Origin: DATJHM01 sp035493895
GTDB lineage: Bacteria; Chloroflexota; Ktedonobacteria; Ktedonobacterales; Ktedonobacteraceae
Reading direction: 5' to 3'
DNA length: 64,000 bases
Assembly: GCA_035493895.1 (NCBI GenBank)
Contig: DATJHM010000228.1
Coordinates: 15,394-79,393 of the forward strand
Shown piece after piece: positions 26,880 to 34,952 of the stretch. Within the stretch, counting starts at the first letter, position 1. Every line of letters begins with the position of its first letter. The notes beneath the pieces were generated by a model. That model was not told where the DNA came from and ran no database searches. It saw only the letters and a program-made list of their open reading frames with translations. A program made the position numbers and the translations under genes.

Positions 26880-27983
26880 CTATCTCTGGGGAACAGGGGC
26901 GATGGCTTCCGCGATATGCTGGCCCATTGCTTTTGTGGTGAGCAGCGTTTTGCCGCTTTCGTGAATATCAGCCGTACGGTAACCGGCCTCGATGGTCTGT
27001 TCGACAGCCTGCTCGACTGCATCGGCCTCGCGATTCAGGCCCAGCGAGTAGCGCAGGAGGAGTGCTGCTGAGAGAATGGCGGCAATGGGATTCGCTTTTT
27101 CCTGACCAACAATATCAGGGGCCGAGCCATGAATAGGCTCATACAGGCCAAAGGTGCCATATGCCGTCTGGCGTGTTCCCAGGCTGGCAGAGGGGAGCAT
27201 ACCCATAGAGCCGGAGAGCATAGCCGCCTCATCCGTCAGAATATCCCCGAACATATTCTCCGTCACAATCACATCGAAGCTTGCCGGGCGACGAATGAGA
27301 TGCATCGAACAGGCATCCACCAGAAGATGCTCAAATTCGATGTCGGGATAGTCAGCGGCAACGCGTGTGGCGATCTCGCGCCAGAGGCGAGAAGAACTGA
27401 GCACATTTGCTTTATCCACTGAGGCCACGCGTTTGCGGCGACCTCGTGCCAGCTCAAAAGAAGTGCGCAGAATACGCTCGATTTCCGCTTCAGTATAGAT
27501 CAGGGTATCGATGGCTTCGCGTCCCTGCGCAGTCTGGCGAATCTCGCTCGGCTTGCCGAAATAAATGCCCCCGGTGAGCTCGCGCACGACCAGCATATCG
27601 GTTCCTTGTAATACTTCAGCTTTGATCGTCGAAGCATCTAAGAGCGCTTGAAATGGGCGGACGGGACGCAGATTGGCGAAAAGCTGTAGTTCTTTGCGCA
27701 GGCGTAAGAGACCCTGTTCCGGCCTCTTTTCTGGTGGCGTATTGTGGGAAGCACCACCCACGGCCCCAAAGAGAATCGCATCGCTCTGCTGGCAGAGTGC
27801 CAATGTTGCATCAGAGATCGCCACGCCCTCAGCCTCCAGAGCAGCGAGACCGATCAGCGCCTGATGAAAGTTGAAGGTATGGCCATATTGCCGCCCGATA
27901 GTCTCCAGGACTATCCGGGCCTGTGCGGTAACTTCAGGACCGATACCGTCACCGGCCATAACGGTAATAGAAAATGTGCCCAA
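26880..27983 (-). CDS. leuB: 3-isopropylmalate dehydrogenase
   Basis: LeuB makes 2-oxoisocaproate precursor in leucine synthesis by NAD-dependent oxidative decarboxylation of 3-isopropylmalate. At 367 aa it is full length. Landmarks: GDGIGPEV at the start, AVGGASHNTPPEKRPEQGLLRLRKEL with the substrate Arg residues, VVRELTGGIYFG, VDKANVL (catalytic Lys), VTENMFGDILTDEAAML with the metal Asp residues, and EPIHGSAPDI. It begins with TTG at 27983, with AGGAG about ten bases before. No other leucine genes are in the window. Confidence 0.96.
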   Translation of the reverse strand: MGTFSITVMAGDGIGPEVTAQARIVLETIGRQYGHTFNFHQALIGLAALEAEGVAISDATLALCQQSDAILFGAVGGASHNTPPEKRPEQGLLRLRKELQLFANLRPVRPFQALLDASTIKAEVLQGTDMLVVRELTGGIYFGKPSEIRQTAQGREAIDTLIYTEAEIERILRTSFELARGRRKRVASVDKANVLSSSRLWREIATRVAADYPDIEFEHLLVDACSMHLIRRPASFDVIVTENMFGDILTDEAAMLSGSMGMLPSASLGTRQTAYGTFGLYEPIHGSAPDIVGQEKANPIAAILSAALLLRYSLGLNREADAVEQAVEQTIEAGYRTADIHESGKTLLTTKAMGQHIAEAIAPVPQR

Positions 27984-28148
27984 CGTTGATATACTCCTCT
28001 CAAACTAAAAAAGTAGTAACATTGGGTTTATCATACGCTTTCCATAGGGGGAAAGACAACCATCTAATACAGTAGACAAACAAAAATGCCGGAGGCTGCT
28101 TCTGCTCAGGAAACGTTCCACGGTCCAGGTGCTCGTAGCGAACCAATG

Positions 28149-28180
28149 AAAAAAAGGCCACATTGCAATGTAGCCTTTTC
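28149..28180 (-). terminator. Rho-independent terminator of the small membrane protein gene
   Basis: On the minus strand the stem AAAAGGC-x-ACATT pairs with AATGT-x-GCCTTTT with one mismatch, and the run TTTTTTT follows. It ends transcription from the gene at 28249-28704 before leuB. Confidence 0.75.
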
Positions 28181-28248
28181 ATCTTTCTCTCCCATTAGAC
28201 CCGACGTTTGGCGATTTGTCACCGTAATTGACCAGGTTATGTCTTTCC

Positions 28249-28704
28249 TTATTCCTTCGCGAGGCGCACGGCCTTGCGGTCCTCGATAACCAGCAGAACA
28301 ATCAATGCCAGCTCAATGACCTTATCGACATAGCCGAGGGGATTCGGTGAAAATCCGAGCATTGCGAAGTAGGCTATGATGGTCAGAGCAGCGAGCACAA
28401 TCAGTGCCCAGCGAATGAGACGCTGGAAACTCCTGAAGAAAGGCAGATAGAGCGCTCCTCCCAGGACGATATAGGCGACGAAGTTGAGCATAAAGAGGAT
28501 GGGCAGGTTCTGGAAGAGCAGACCCATGATGCCAGCTGGATGATGACCACCCGCATGACCAGAGCCTGCGTGCCCACCGCCAAAGAAGCCCAGCGCGACT
28601 GCTTTGTCCAGGTGAATCAGTCCTGTGACAACGGCGAGAACTATGATGGCAATTTGCAATAGGCCAATGTGTATAATTGTTCGGCGTAATGTTATTTGGC
28701 TCAT
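28249..28704 (-). CDS. Four-helix membrane protein with a His/Gly-rich loop
   Basis: This 151-aa protein has about four hydrophobic helices: residues near 9-30 (IHIGLLQIAIIVLAVVTGL), 55-85, 92-112 and 120-140. Between helices 1 and 2 is a loop GGGHAGSGHAGGHH that could bind a metal ion. I do not recognise a named family. The ATG at 28704 follows AAGGAG on the minus strand, with rather long spacing. It is divergent from a two-component system at 28943, so control by that regulator is plausible. Confidence 0.65.
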   Translation of the reverse strand: MSQITLRRTIIHIGLLQIAIIVLAVVTGLIHLDKAVALGFFGGGHAGSGHAGGHHPAGIMGLLFQNLPILFMLNFVAYIVLGGALYLPFFRSFQRLIRWALIVLAALTIIAYFAMLGFSPNPLGYVDKVIELALIVLLVIEDRKAVRLAKE

Positions 28705-28848
28705 ATTTGAACACTTCTCCTTGATGTTGTGGAATGCAAGTACGTGATATGGAATGTAGTATAGAGGATAATTATCAATACTCTGGGTATACACTTGTTA
28801 ACAAATTATCAACACTTTTGCCGACCAGTACTACTCAGGCCCGAGGTT

Positions 28849-28878
28849 TTGCTCTCAGAAGAGTTGACTGGCTATACT
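28849..28878 (+). promoter_or_regulatory. Possible promoter of the second two-component system
   Basis: TTGCTC (28849-28854) and TATACT (28873-28878) are 18 bases apart, 65 bases before the regulator start. AT-rich repeats ATTATCAA at about 28770 and 28804 lie upstream and might be regulator sites. Confidence 0.35.
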
Positions 28879-28942
28879 TATACAAGAGTGTATGCAATGA
28901 CGATTTGTAATTGTTCAGGTTTGAACAGAGGATGAGGATGTT

Positions 28943-29644
28943 ATGGAGAATACAGCCACGGTTCTGGTAGTTGATGACGATGAGACTGTGCTTGATCTCA
29001 TGCGCGATTTTCTGGAAGTGGAACATTTTGTCGTAGAGACAGCGCAGGATGCTCGGGAAGCATTGCATGTACTGGAACGTACGCTGGTTGGTTGTATCTT
29101 GCTTGATGTGATGATGCCTCACCTCTCTGGTTTTGATTTTTGTCGTCAACTGCGTGAGACAAATGATGTCCCGATTCTTTTTTTGAGCGCGAGGCAGAGC
29201 GATACTGATAAGCTTCGTGGCCTGAGTTTGGGAGGGGATGATTATATTGTGAAATCAGCCATGCCTGCCGAGGTCGTAGCTCGTATCAAAGCGGTCTTAC
29301 GTCGTACGCAAGCACGACCAACCATAGCTCCTTACGCGCAAACGATTCTGGATTTTGGACGGCTGGTGATCAATATTACCGCGCACGAAGTCCGTGTGGA
29401 TGGACGTGTTATCTCTCTGGCAGCGCGTGAATTTGCCTTATTGCAGCTTCTGGCTGAGCATCCACGTCAGGTCTTTACACGCGACCAGTTGTTTGAGCAT
29501 TGCTGGGGTGAGGTTGGTGATCGCCATACGGTCGCTGTCCATATTGCGCGTATTCGCGAGAAGGTTCAGCCGGACCCCGCGCATCCAGGTTATATTACTA
29601 CGGTGTGGGGCGTCGGCTATCGCTTTGAAGGGAGGGTGCGATGA
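28943..29644 (+). CDS. OmpR-type response regulator
   Basis: This 233-aa protein has a receiver (about residues 5-120) and an OmpR-type winged helix (about 130-230). The pocket is VVDDDET, the phospho-acceptor is Asp55 in ILLDVMMPHLSGFD, and Lys lies in DDYIVKSA, where the usual TKPF is replaced by VKSA. The output domain shows LAAREFALLQLLAEHPRQVFTR and ends VWGVGYRFEG. Its stop overlaps the histidine kinase start (ATGA). Its own promoter region is shared with a divergent membrane protein. Confidence 0.93.
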   Translation: MENTATVLVVDDDETVLDLMRDFLEVEHFVVETAQDAREALHVLERTLVGCILLDVMMPHLSGFDFCRQLRETNDVPILFLSARQSDTDKLRGLSLGGDDYIVKSAMPAEVVARIKAVLRRTQARPTIAPYAQTILDFGRLVINITAHEVRVDGRVISLAAREFALLQLLAEHPRQVFTRDQLFEHCWGEVGDRHTVAVHIARIREKVQPDPAHPGYITTVWGVGYRFEGRVR

Positions 29645-30996
29645 GACCACTTTCCTTGCGTCTCTGCCTCGTTGTGGCTTTAGTACTGATTGTGATTGTG
29701 GCTTTCTTCTCAACGGAGGGACCAGCATTACTCCTCTCGCAGGGAACGGTACAGGAGCAGCACAACAGCGCAGTTCTCACGGCTCTGCTGGCCGACAATG
29801 CACACTGGACTGATCCGGCATGGCAGAAAGAGTTAACCGCGCAGCTCTCTGTCCGGAATATGGCAGTCGTCATACGCAATGCTGCCGGGCAAGCGGTATA
29901 TCATGCTGGTGTCTATAATCAGAATGAGCCAATGTTTCAAGAGATTGTGGTCACAGATGGGACAGGCCAGATCGGAACTGCGTTTCTGTATGAGTGCACA
30001 CCACTTGCGCGCGTGGTGCAACAATGGTTACTGGTTGGCCTGATTGTCCTCTTCCTGACACTGGCTGGCGTGGTCTGTTTTATTGTCTTGACGGTTCTTA
30101 AACCGCTGTCCGCGCTCGCGCAGGCGGCACACCGCGTTGCGCAGAATGACCTCGATTTCCATTTGCCGGTGACATATGTGCGTGAGGTCGCAAAAGTTTG
30201 CGAGTCGTTCAATATAATGCGCGAGGCGCTGCGTGAATCCTTGACGCGCCAGGCCGAAGTCGAGCAGGAGCGCCGCATCTTTATCAGCGCTATCGCGCAT
30301 GATTTGCGTACGCCGCTTTTTTCCTTGCGCGGCTATCTGGATGGATTGGGGAGTGGCCTGGCGCAGACGCCTGCGAAGGCTCACAAGTATCTGGCGGTGT
30401 GCCAGGCGAAAGCCGCAACACTGGAGCGATTGATCAGTGACCTTTTTGCCTACACGCAACTTGAGTATCTGGAGCAGGTACCCCGGCGAGAAGCGCTGGA
30501 AATCAATACGCTGATTACCCATATTCTCGAAAGCCTGGAGCCGCAGGTAAAGAATCGAGGGGTCGTCCTTATTCCTGAAGCACCAGCGATTTCCTGTATT
30601 GTGCAGGTTGATGCTCATCTCCTCACGCGCGTCTTTGAGAACTTGCTGGACAATGCTTTACGCTATACGCCTGCTGGTGGCTCGATTTCTGTGCGCTGGT
30701 ATCCTGAGGGTAATCGCCTGGTCTTTACCGTGAGCGATACTGGACCTGGCATTATGCCCGCGGATCTGCCCCATCTCTTTACTCCGCTGTACCGTGGCGA
30801 TCCCTCACGCAATGCCAATACTGGGAGTGCGGGTTTAGGTTTGACGATTGCACAGCGTATTTTGCGTGCCCATGGTGGAGACCTGACTGCCGCCAACGCT
30901 GCATCTGGTGGAGCCGTCTTTACCGGCTCATTTACTTACAAAGAGTGGAATGTCAAGCCTGCTCATGCCCGCACGATGAGCGTTAAGTATGCTTGA
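29641..30996 (+). CDS. Membrane sensor histidine kinase
   Basis: This 451-aa kinase has a first membrane helix at about 8-30, an outside sensor of about 95 residues, and a second helix at about 125-150 (LLVGLIVLFLTLAGVVCFIV). A HAMP domain follows (about 150-205), then HisKA with SAIAHDLRTPLFSL (His220) and the ATPase domain with ENLLDNALRYTP, DTGPGI and GLGLTIAQRIL. It phosphorylates the co-transcribed regulator at 28943. The sensor domain is short and of no recognised family, so the signal is unknown. Confidence 0.93.
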   Translation: MRPLSLRLCLVVALVLIVIVAFFSTEGPALLLSQGTVQEQHNSAVLTALLADNAHWTDPAWQKELTAQLSVRNMAVVIRNAAGQAVYHAGVYNQNEPMFQEIVVTDGTGQIGTAFLYECTPLARVVQQWLLVGLIVLFLTLAGVVCFIVLTVLKPLSALAQAAHRVAQNDLDFHLPVTYVREVAKVCESFNIMREALRESLTRQAEVEQERRIFISAIAHDLRTPLFSLRGYLDGLGSGLAQTPAKAHKYLAVCQAKAATLERLISDLFAYTQLEYLEQVPRREALEINTLITHILESLEPQVKNRGVVLIPEAPAISCIVQVDAHLLTRVFENLLDNALRYTPAGGSISVRWYPEGNRLVFTVSDTGPGIMPADLPHLFTPLYRGDPSRNANTGSAGLGLTIAQRILRAHGGDLTAANAASGGAVFTGSFTYKEWNVKPAHARTMSVKYA

Positions 30997-31060
30997 GGCT
31001 CTGGATTTTCCCATCTCTTATCATTGTAGCTTGCTCTATGTATCTCGTTATCTGGCTTCT

Positions 31061-31672
31061 CTATTCTTCTAAAAACTCATCATCATCTATCGGCACCCTT
31101 ACCCGCTCGTAGATAGCCGTGAAGGGAATGTGGATATCCAGGCTCTCTAATTCGACGGTTTGTCCTGGATAATAGCGGCGATAGGTCCATGTTGCTCCAT
31201 TGCGCCTGTAGATTTCTACCATTTGACGTTGTGTGCTGATCAACATATATTCTTGCATGCTCGGAAGTTCTTGATAGTAAGAGAATTTCTGGACGCGGTC
31301 ATATAACTCAGTGGTAGGAGAAAGAATTTCTACGATCAGATGTGGAGAGCGCAAGATTTCATTCAGTCCTTCGCTATCTGCCACATCACAACTGACGACG
31401 ACGTCCGGGTACACATAGCGTCTCCTACTGAGTTGCACACGCATGTCTGAATTGAAAACACGACAGGGACCGGATTGCAATTGCTCATTGAGCAGATGTA
31501 TCATATTTACTGCCAATAAGGAATGTGCTGCTGTTCCCCCCGCGAGCGCATACGCATACCCATCGATGTATTCATAGCGTATTTCGCTTGTCTGATCAAG
31601 TTTGAGATATTCTTCAACGCTTATTTTTTGCTGTTGTGGGTGTTCAACCACGATTGAGGCTCCTTTATGCAC
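31061..31672 (-). CDS. Uma2-family (DUF820) PD-(D/E)XK nuclease-like protein
   Basis: This 203-aa protein is of the Uma2 family, expanded in Cyanobacteria and Chloroflexota and predicted to be a restriction-type endonuclease fold. Core motifs: SVEEYLKL, YEYIDGYAYAL, VYPDVVVSCD and PHLIVEILSPTTELYDRVQKF, with the Asp, Glu-Ile-Leu-Ser and Lys of the presumed active site. Biological role is not established for the family. It stands alone, next to a cluster of dispersed repeats at 31784-32000. Confidence 0.9.
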   Translation of the reverse strand: MHKGASIVVEHPQQQKISVEEYLKLDQTSEIRYEYIDGYAYALAGGTAAHSLLAVNMIHLLNEQLQSGPCRVFNSDMRVQLSRRRYVYPDVVVSCDVADSEGLNEILRSPHLIVEILSPTTELYDRVQKFSYYQELPSMQEYMLISTQRQMVEIYRRNGATWTYRRYYPGQTVELESLDIHIPFTAIYERVRVPIDDDEFLEE

Positions 31673-31783
31673 ACTACCATCATCACCAACGGCTTCATTC
31701 CACTAGTTTCAGTATAGCATATTTTTACGCCCGATTTCTTCCCAAAAACCACCTGTACTGTTTTTCGGCTGACGTGATCCTTC

Positions 31784-32000
31784 GTAGAGGCGCAGACAAG
31801 CGGCAATGTCACGGAAATAAGCTTGTATCCGGTGCCCATCGACCCCATCCCCGTAGAGTCGCTGCTTGTCGGCGACCGGGGTTGACCACCTCCCATCTCG
31901 TCGTTGGCCCGGTCGCAGATAAACGGGCGACTCTACGGGAATTGAGGGGAGATTCGCCTTATTTGCGTGACATTGCAGACAAGCCGCGCCTCTACGGTGA
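31784..32000. repeat. MITE-like repeat with imperfect terminal inverted repeats (family A)
   Basis: The left end (31784-31819) reads GTAGAGGCGCAGACAAGCGG and continues CAATGTCACGGAAATA. The right end (31960-32000), read on the other strand, is GTAGAGGCGCGGCTTGTCTG followed by CAATGTCACGCAAATAA. The arms therefore match over most of about 38 bases. The element is about 217 bp with no gene. The core GCAGACAAGCCGC recurs near 42270, 42626 and 60170. Confidence 0.7.
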
Positions 32001-32117
32001 ATGAGGGGTGGCCTATGTAGGTTGATGTGTATGGAATTGCGCTTGATGCCAAGCTATGTCCCCTATCGAGTGGATATGCAGGCAGGCAGTGATGGCGAGC
32101 TGGTGAGGTGCGAGCCA

Positions 32118-32147
32118 GTGGCATACCTGGTGGTCTCGTGTTATAAT
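32118..32147 (+). promoter_or_regulatory. Promoter of the NuoB/NuoF-like redox operon
   Basis: A perfect -10 box TATAAT (32142-32147) has GTGGCA (32118-32123) as a weak -35 with 18-base spacing. The leader to the nuoB ATG is about 100 bases. Confidence 0.55.
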
Positions 32148-32254
32148 AGGGCAGGCGGAATGTACAAAACATAACCTCACGTTTTATGTTACACCCTGCT
32201 ATTATCACAACCGAGCAATAGGTGCTGCTAAACCTTTGCATAGGAGTTATTATT

Positions 32255-32857
32255 ATGAGCAGCGATATAAAGGGAAAAGGGAGTGCGTCAGGGCTCAAAG
32301 GTCGGCGCACACCAGTGCCATTGTCAATGGCATCTGGCCCTCATGAATATGTCCCAGGGGATCAAGAACTGCCGGTTCAGCTCACCAGCCTTGCTGATAT
32401 GTTACAGTGGGCGCAGAACTGGGCTCGTTCAAAGTCGGTATGGCCGTTAGGATACGGCCTGGCTTGCTGCGCTATTGAGATGATGGCTTCTGCTCAGTCA
32501 CACTATGACCTGTCACGTTTTGGTTCTGAAGTCTTCCGTTCGAGCCCGCGCCAGGCTGATTTAATGATTGTTGCTGGAACTGTCTCGGTGAAAATGGGTC
32601 CGCGTCTACGTTTGCTATGGGAGCAGATGCCAGACCCGAAGTGGGTGCTCAGTATGGGGCAATGTGCCAACTCTGGCGGCGAATTCTATGATAGCTATTA
32701 TACCGTCCAGGGTGTAGATACCATTGTCCCGGTGGATGTGTATGTGCCAGGTTGTCCTCCTCGACCAGAAGCATTGATCGAAGGTATTCTCAAACTGCGA
32801 GAAAAGATACAGAAGCAAGGTCTGAAGATTCGTGGTGAGAAGGAGATAGAGGTATAA
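32255..32857 (+). CDS. nuoB: NADH-quinone oxidoreductase subunit B-like protein
   Basis: This 200-aa protein is NuoB, the complex I subunit that holds the terminal 4Fe-4S cluster N2. Ligand segments are intact: GLACCAIEMM with two adjacent Cys, SMGQCANSGG and PGCPPRPEALIEG. The start has AGGAG eight bases upstream. In complex I, NuoB works with NuoD, which forms the quinone pocket. Here the next genes are a NuoI/NuoE fusion, a NuoF-like and a GltD-like fusion; no NuoC or NuoD is present in this operon. It may therefore serve a soluble or alternative redox complex, or be a second copy that joins a complex I encoded elsewhere. Confidence 0.9.
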   Translation: MSSDIKGKGSASGLKGRRTPVPLSMASGPHEYVPGDQELPVQLTSLADMLQWAQNWARSKSVWPLGYGLACCAIEMMASAQSHYDLSRFGSEVFRSSPRQADLMIVAGTVSVKMGPRLRLLWEQMPDPKWVLSMGQCANSGGEFYDSYYTVQGVDTIVPVDVYVPGCPPRPEALIEGILKLREKIQKQGLKIRGEKEIEV

Positions 32858-32860
32858 GCT

Positions 32861-33601
32861 ATGCGAGGAATTCTGGAAGGTATGGGCCTGACGTTCAGCC
32901 ATCTATTTCGGCCGAAAGTCACGCGCCTCTACCCATACGAGAAGCCGAAGTTGCCTCCGCGCAGCCGAGGACTGATTCAACTGATCGCTCAGGAAGGTCT
33001 AAAGACAGAATTCAACTTGAAGTGTGAAGCCTGTCTTCTTTGTGAAAAGGCCTGTCCACCACGTGCTATCACGATCGAGTATGAGCCATTGAATGAGTGG
33101 AAAGAGCGTCCCTGGTACCAATCCTATATCCGCGAGGGAGCAGAGAAGTTCACGCCACGCAAGATCACACCGGCAAGCGGTTCCCCCAAAGCAGGCTTCT
33201 ACAAAACGCGCATCTCTGAGTACGCAGTAGACTACTTTAACAAGCCAGTCTCGCCCTGCGTCGCCACGCCCGTCAAAGACCATCTGGAGCCAGCCATCAA
33301 TCTTAGCAAAGTTGACGAATTGCTGGAGAGCTGGTCCTACGAGGCCAGTGCGTTGCCTGGGTTGCTGGACGCGATCATGAGCCACTATGGCTATCTGCCG
33401 TTGCCAGCTGCTAAGCGCGTGGTGCAGGCCAGAGGCGTCGACCTTAGCGACGTATTCGGCATTGCGACCATGAGTCCAAAATTCAAGCCAGCTCCTGCCG
33501 TCAAAGGTGTCAAGCGAGAAGATCAGCCTGAGCGCGGTCTCGCCCCGGACAAGCGCGGCGTATGGGGAAATATTAACCATGTGAGGCAGCCATATGCCTA
33601 G
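32861..33601 (+). CDS. NuoI-NuoE-like fusion with a single 4Fe-4S cluster
   Basis: This 246-aa protein joins two complex I parts. Residues 1-75 match NuoI up to its first cluster: Cys55, 58, 61 and 65 in KCEACLLCEKACPPRAI. The second NuoI cluster is missing. Residues about 145-208 match the N-terminal helical part of NuoE (LPGLLDAIMSHYGYLPLPAA, then VDLSDVFGIATMSPKF). The thioredoxin-like 2Fe-2S domain of NuoE is absent; after that motif there is only a Pro/Lys-rich tail with no Cys. It starts 3 bases after nuoB and overlaps the NuoF-like gene by 8 bases. It is likely a wiring and assembly subunit. The frame is intact, so it is not a pseudogene by sequence. Confidence 0.8.
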   Translation: MRGILEGMGLTFSHLFRPKVTRLYPYEKPKLPPRSRGLIQLIAQEGLKTEFNLKCEACLLCEKACPPRAITIEYEPLNEWKERPWYQSYIREGAEKFTPRKITPASGSPKAGFYKTRISEYAVDYFNKPVSPCVATPVKDHLEPAINLSKVDELLESWSYEASALPGLLDAIMSHYGYLPLPAAKRVVQARGVDLSDVFGIATMSPKFKPAPAVKGVKREDQPERGLAPDKRGVWGNINHVRQPYA

Positions 33602-34916
33602 TTTTGAAAATACCTACCATATCTTGCCGCGTGAAAGTATCAGCACCCTTGCGAGCTATCGTGAGCATGGGGGCTATGCTGCGTTGGAGAAAGCGCTGAA
33701 GCAGCAATCGCCCGAGCAAGTGGTACAATCAGTAATTGACGCCAGATTGCGTGGACTGGGTGGCGCTGGCCGTCTGGCTGGCGAGAAGTGGCGTATCGTA
33801 CGCCGCACACAAGATGACCAGAAATACGTAATCTGTAATGCCTACGATGCCGATCATCGTTCGCTTGCGGCGCGTCTGCTCTTAGAGCGCAATCCGCACC
33901 AGGTGATCGAAGGAATCCTGCTTGCCGCGTATGCGGTAGGGGCGTCCGAGGCGTATCTTTTCACGCGTAGCCTGTATCAGACAGGAGTCGAGACCCTGCA
34001 AGCGGCCCTGCGCGAGGCAACTGCTGCCAATCTGGTGGGGCGTGATATTCTGGGGACCGATTTTAGCTGCACGATTAACGTGGTGGCTGCCGATATGGGC
34101 TTTATGGGTGGCGAAGAGACGGTGCAGATGGCCCTGATCAAGGGGCGTCGTGGCATGCCGGAACAGCGTCCCCCTTTCCCTGCGCAGTATGGTTTATGGG
34201 ATAAGCCGACGGCCATCAATAACGTCGAGACGCTGGCGAATGTGCCAGTGATCGTGCGCGATGGTCCAGCTCCCTTCGTCAGCGCGGGAAGTAAGAATAC
34301 CGGTGGCACAAAAATTGTCAGCGTCTATGATTTTGCGCAGGGAAGCGAGCCGGTCGCGCTTGAGGTTGGTTTCGGGACGCCACTACGCCAGATCCTGGCG
34401 CAGGCGGGACTGAAGCGTTCGGAAGCTGACACGCGTGCAATCGTGGTTGGTGGAGCCGAGGGTGGCGCACTGCCATTTTCGTTGCTCGATACCCCCTATG
34501 ATTTTGATGCCATTGAAGAGCAGGGCGCGATTATCGGATCGAGCGTCATCGAACTGCTGCCAGTTGATACCTGTATGGTTGCCTGGTCGATGGAGCGGAG
34601 CCGTTATCTCAGTCAAGAATCCTGCGGGAAATGCGTACCCTGTCGCCTGGGAACCAAGCGTATCACCGGGTTACTCGAAGGAATCGTCAGTGACCTGGGA
34701 GTGAATGGTGATCTGGATGTGTTGGACGAGTTTGGGGGATATGTCACCAATGGTTCGCTCTGTGGCTTTGGGGTGCAGGCGAGCAATCCGTTGAAGACCG
34801 CGAGGAGATACTGGCCTGAGCATTTCACGATGCATATTCAGGAATTGCAGTGTCCTACGGGCACCTGTGTTCCCGTGCGCTCTCACCGCTTTGTCACAAA
34901 GCATGTCCTGCCTTAG
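33594..34916 (+). CDS. NuoF-like flavoprotein with altered FMN/NADH motif
   Basis: This 440-aa protein is a NuoF/HydB-family subunit, which takes electrons from NADH via FMN. Conserved parts: RGLGGAGRLAGEKW (Gly-rich loop), GFMGGEETVQMALIKGRRG, PTAINNVETLANVP, and the cluster N3 ligands Cys344, 347, 350 and 390 (SCGKCVPCRLG and SLCGFG). The FMN loop is odd: where NuoF has CNADExEPG it reads CNAYDADHR (residues 81-89), so the Asp and Pro-Gly are lost. The C-terminus also carries extra Cys (LQCPTGTC). It could have altered flavin or pyridine nucleotide use. It overlaps the previous gene and precedes a second flavoprotein. Confidence 0.85.
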   Translation: MPSFENTYHILPRESISTLASYREHGGYAALEKALKQQSPEQVVQSVIDARLRGLGGAGRLAGEKWRIVRRTQDDQKYVICNAYDADHRSLAARLLLERNPHQVIEGILLAAYAVGASEAYLFTRSLYQTGVETLQAALREATAANLVGRDILGTDFSCTINVVAADMGFMGGEETVQMALIKGRRGMPEQRPPFPAQYGLWDKPTAINNVETLANVPVIVRDGPAPFVSAGSKNTGGTKIVSVYDFAQGSEPVALEVGFGTPLRQILAQAGLKRSEADTRAIVVGGAEGGALPFSLLDTPYDFDAIEEQGAIIGSSVIELLPVDTCMVAWSMERSRYLSQESCGKCVPCRLGTKRITGLLEGIVSDLGVNGDLDVLDEFGGYVTNGSLCGFGVQASNPLKTARRYWPEHFTMHIQELQCPTGTCVPVRSHRFVTKHVLP

Positions 34917-34952
34917 TTCAATTAGCTTGCTCGTTAGAGGAAGAAAGTACAC

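Larger units (their letters stand above)
31673..32254. other. Repeat-filled intergenic region before the redox operon
   Basis: The 582 bases between the Uma2 and nuoB starts hold the family A repeat (31784-32000) and the operon promoter (32118-32147). In the leader, AACATAA (32168-32174) and TTATGTT (32184-32190) form a 7-bp inverted repeat. No gene is seen. Confidence 0.6.

Noticed and set aside
27984..28147. T-box or other attenuator before leuB
   Set aside because: The minus-strand leader has GTGGAACG and a small hairpin before a T-run, but it is too short and lacks a recognisable specifier loop and full T-box sequence.
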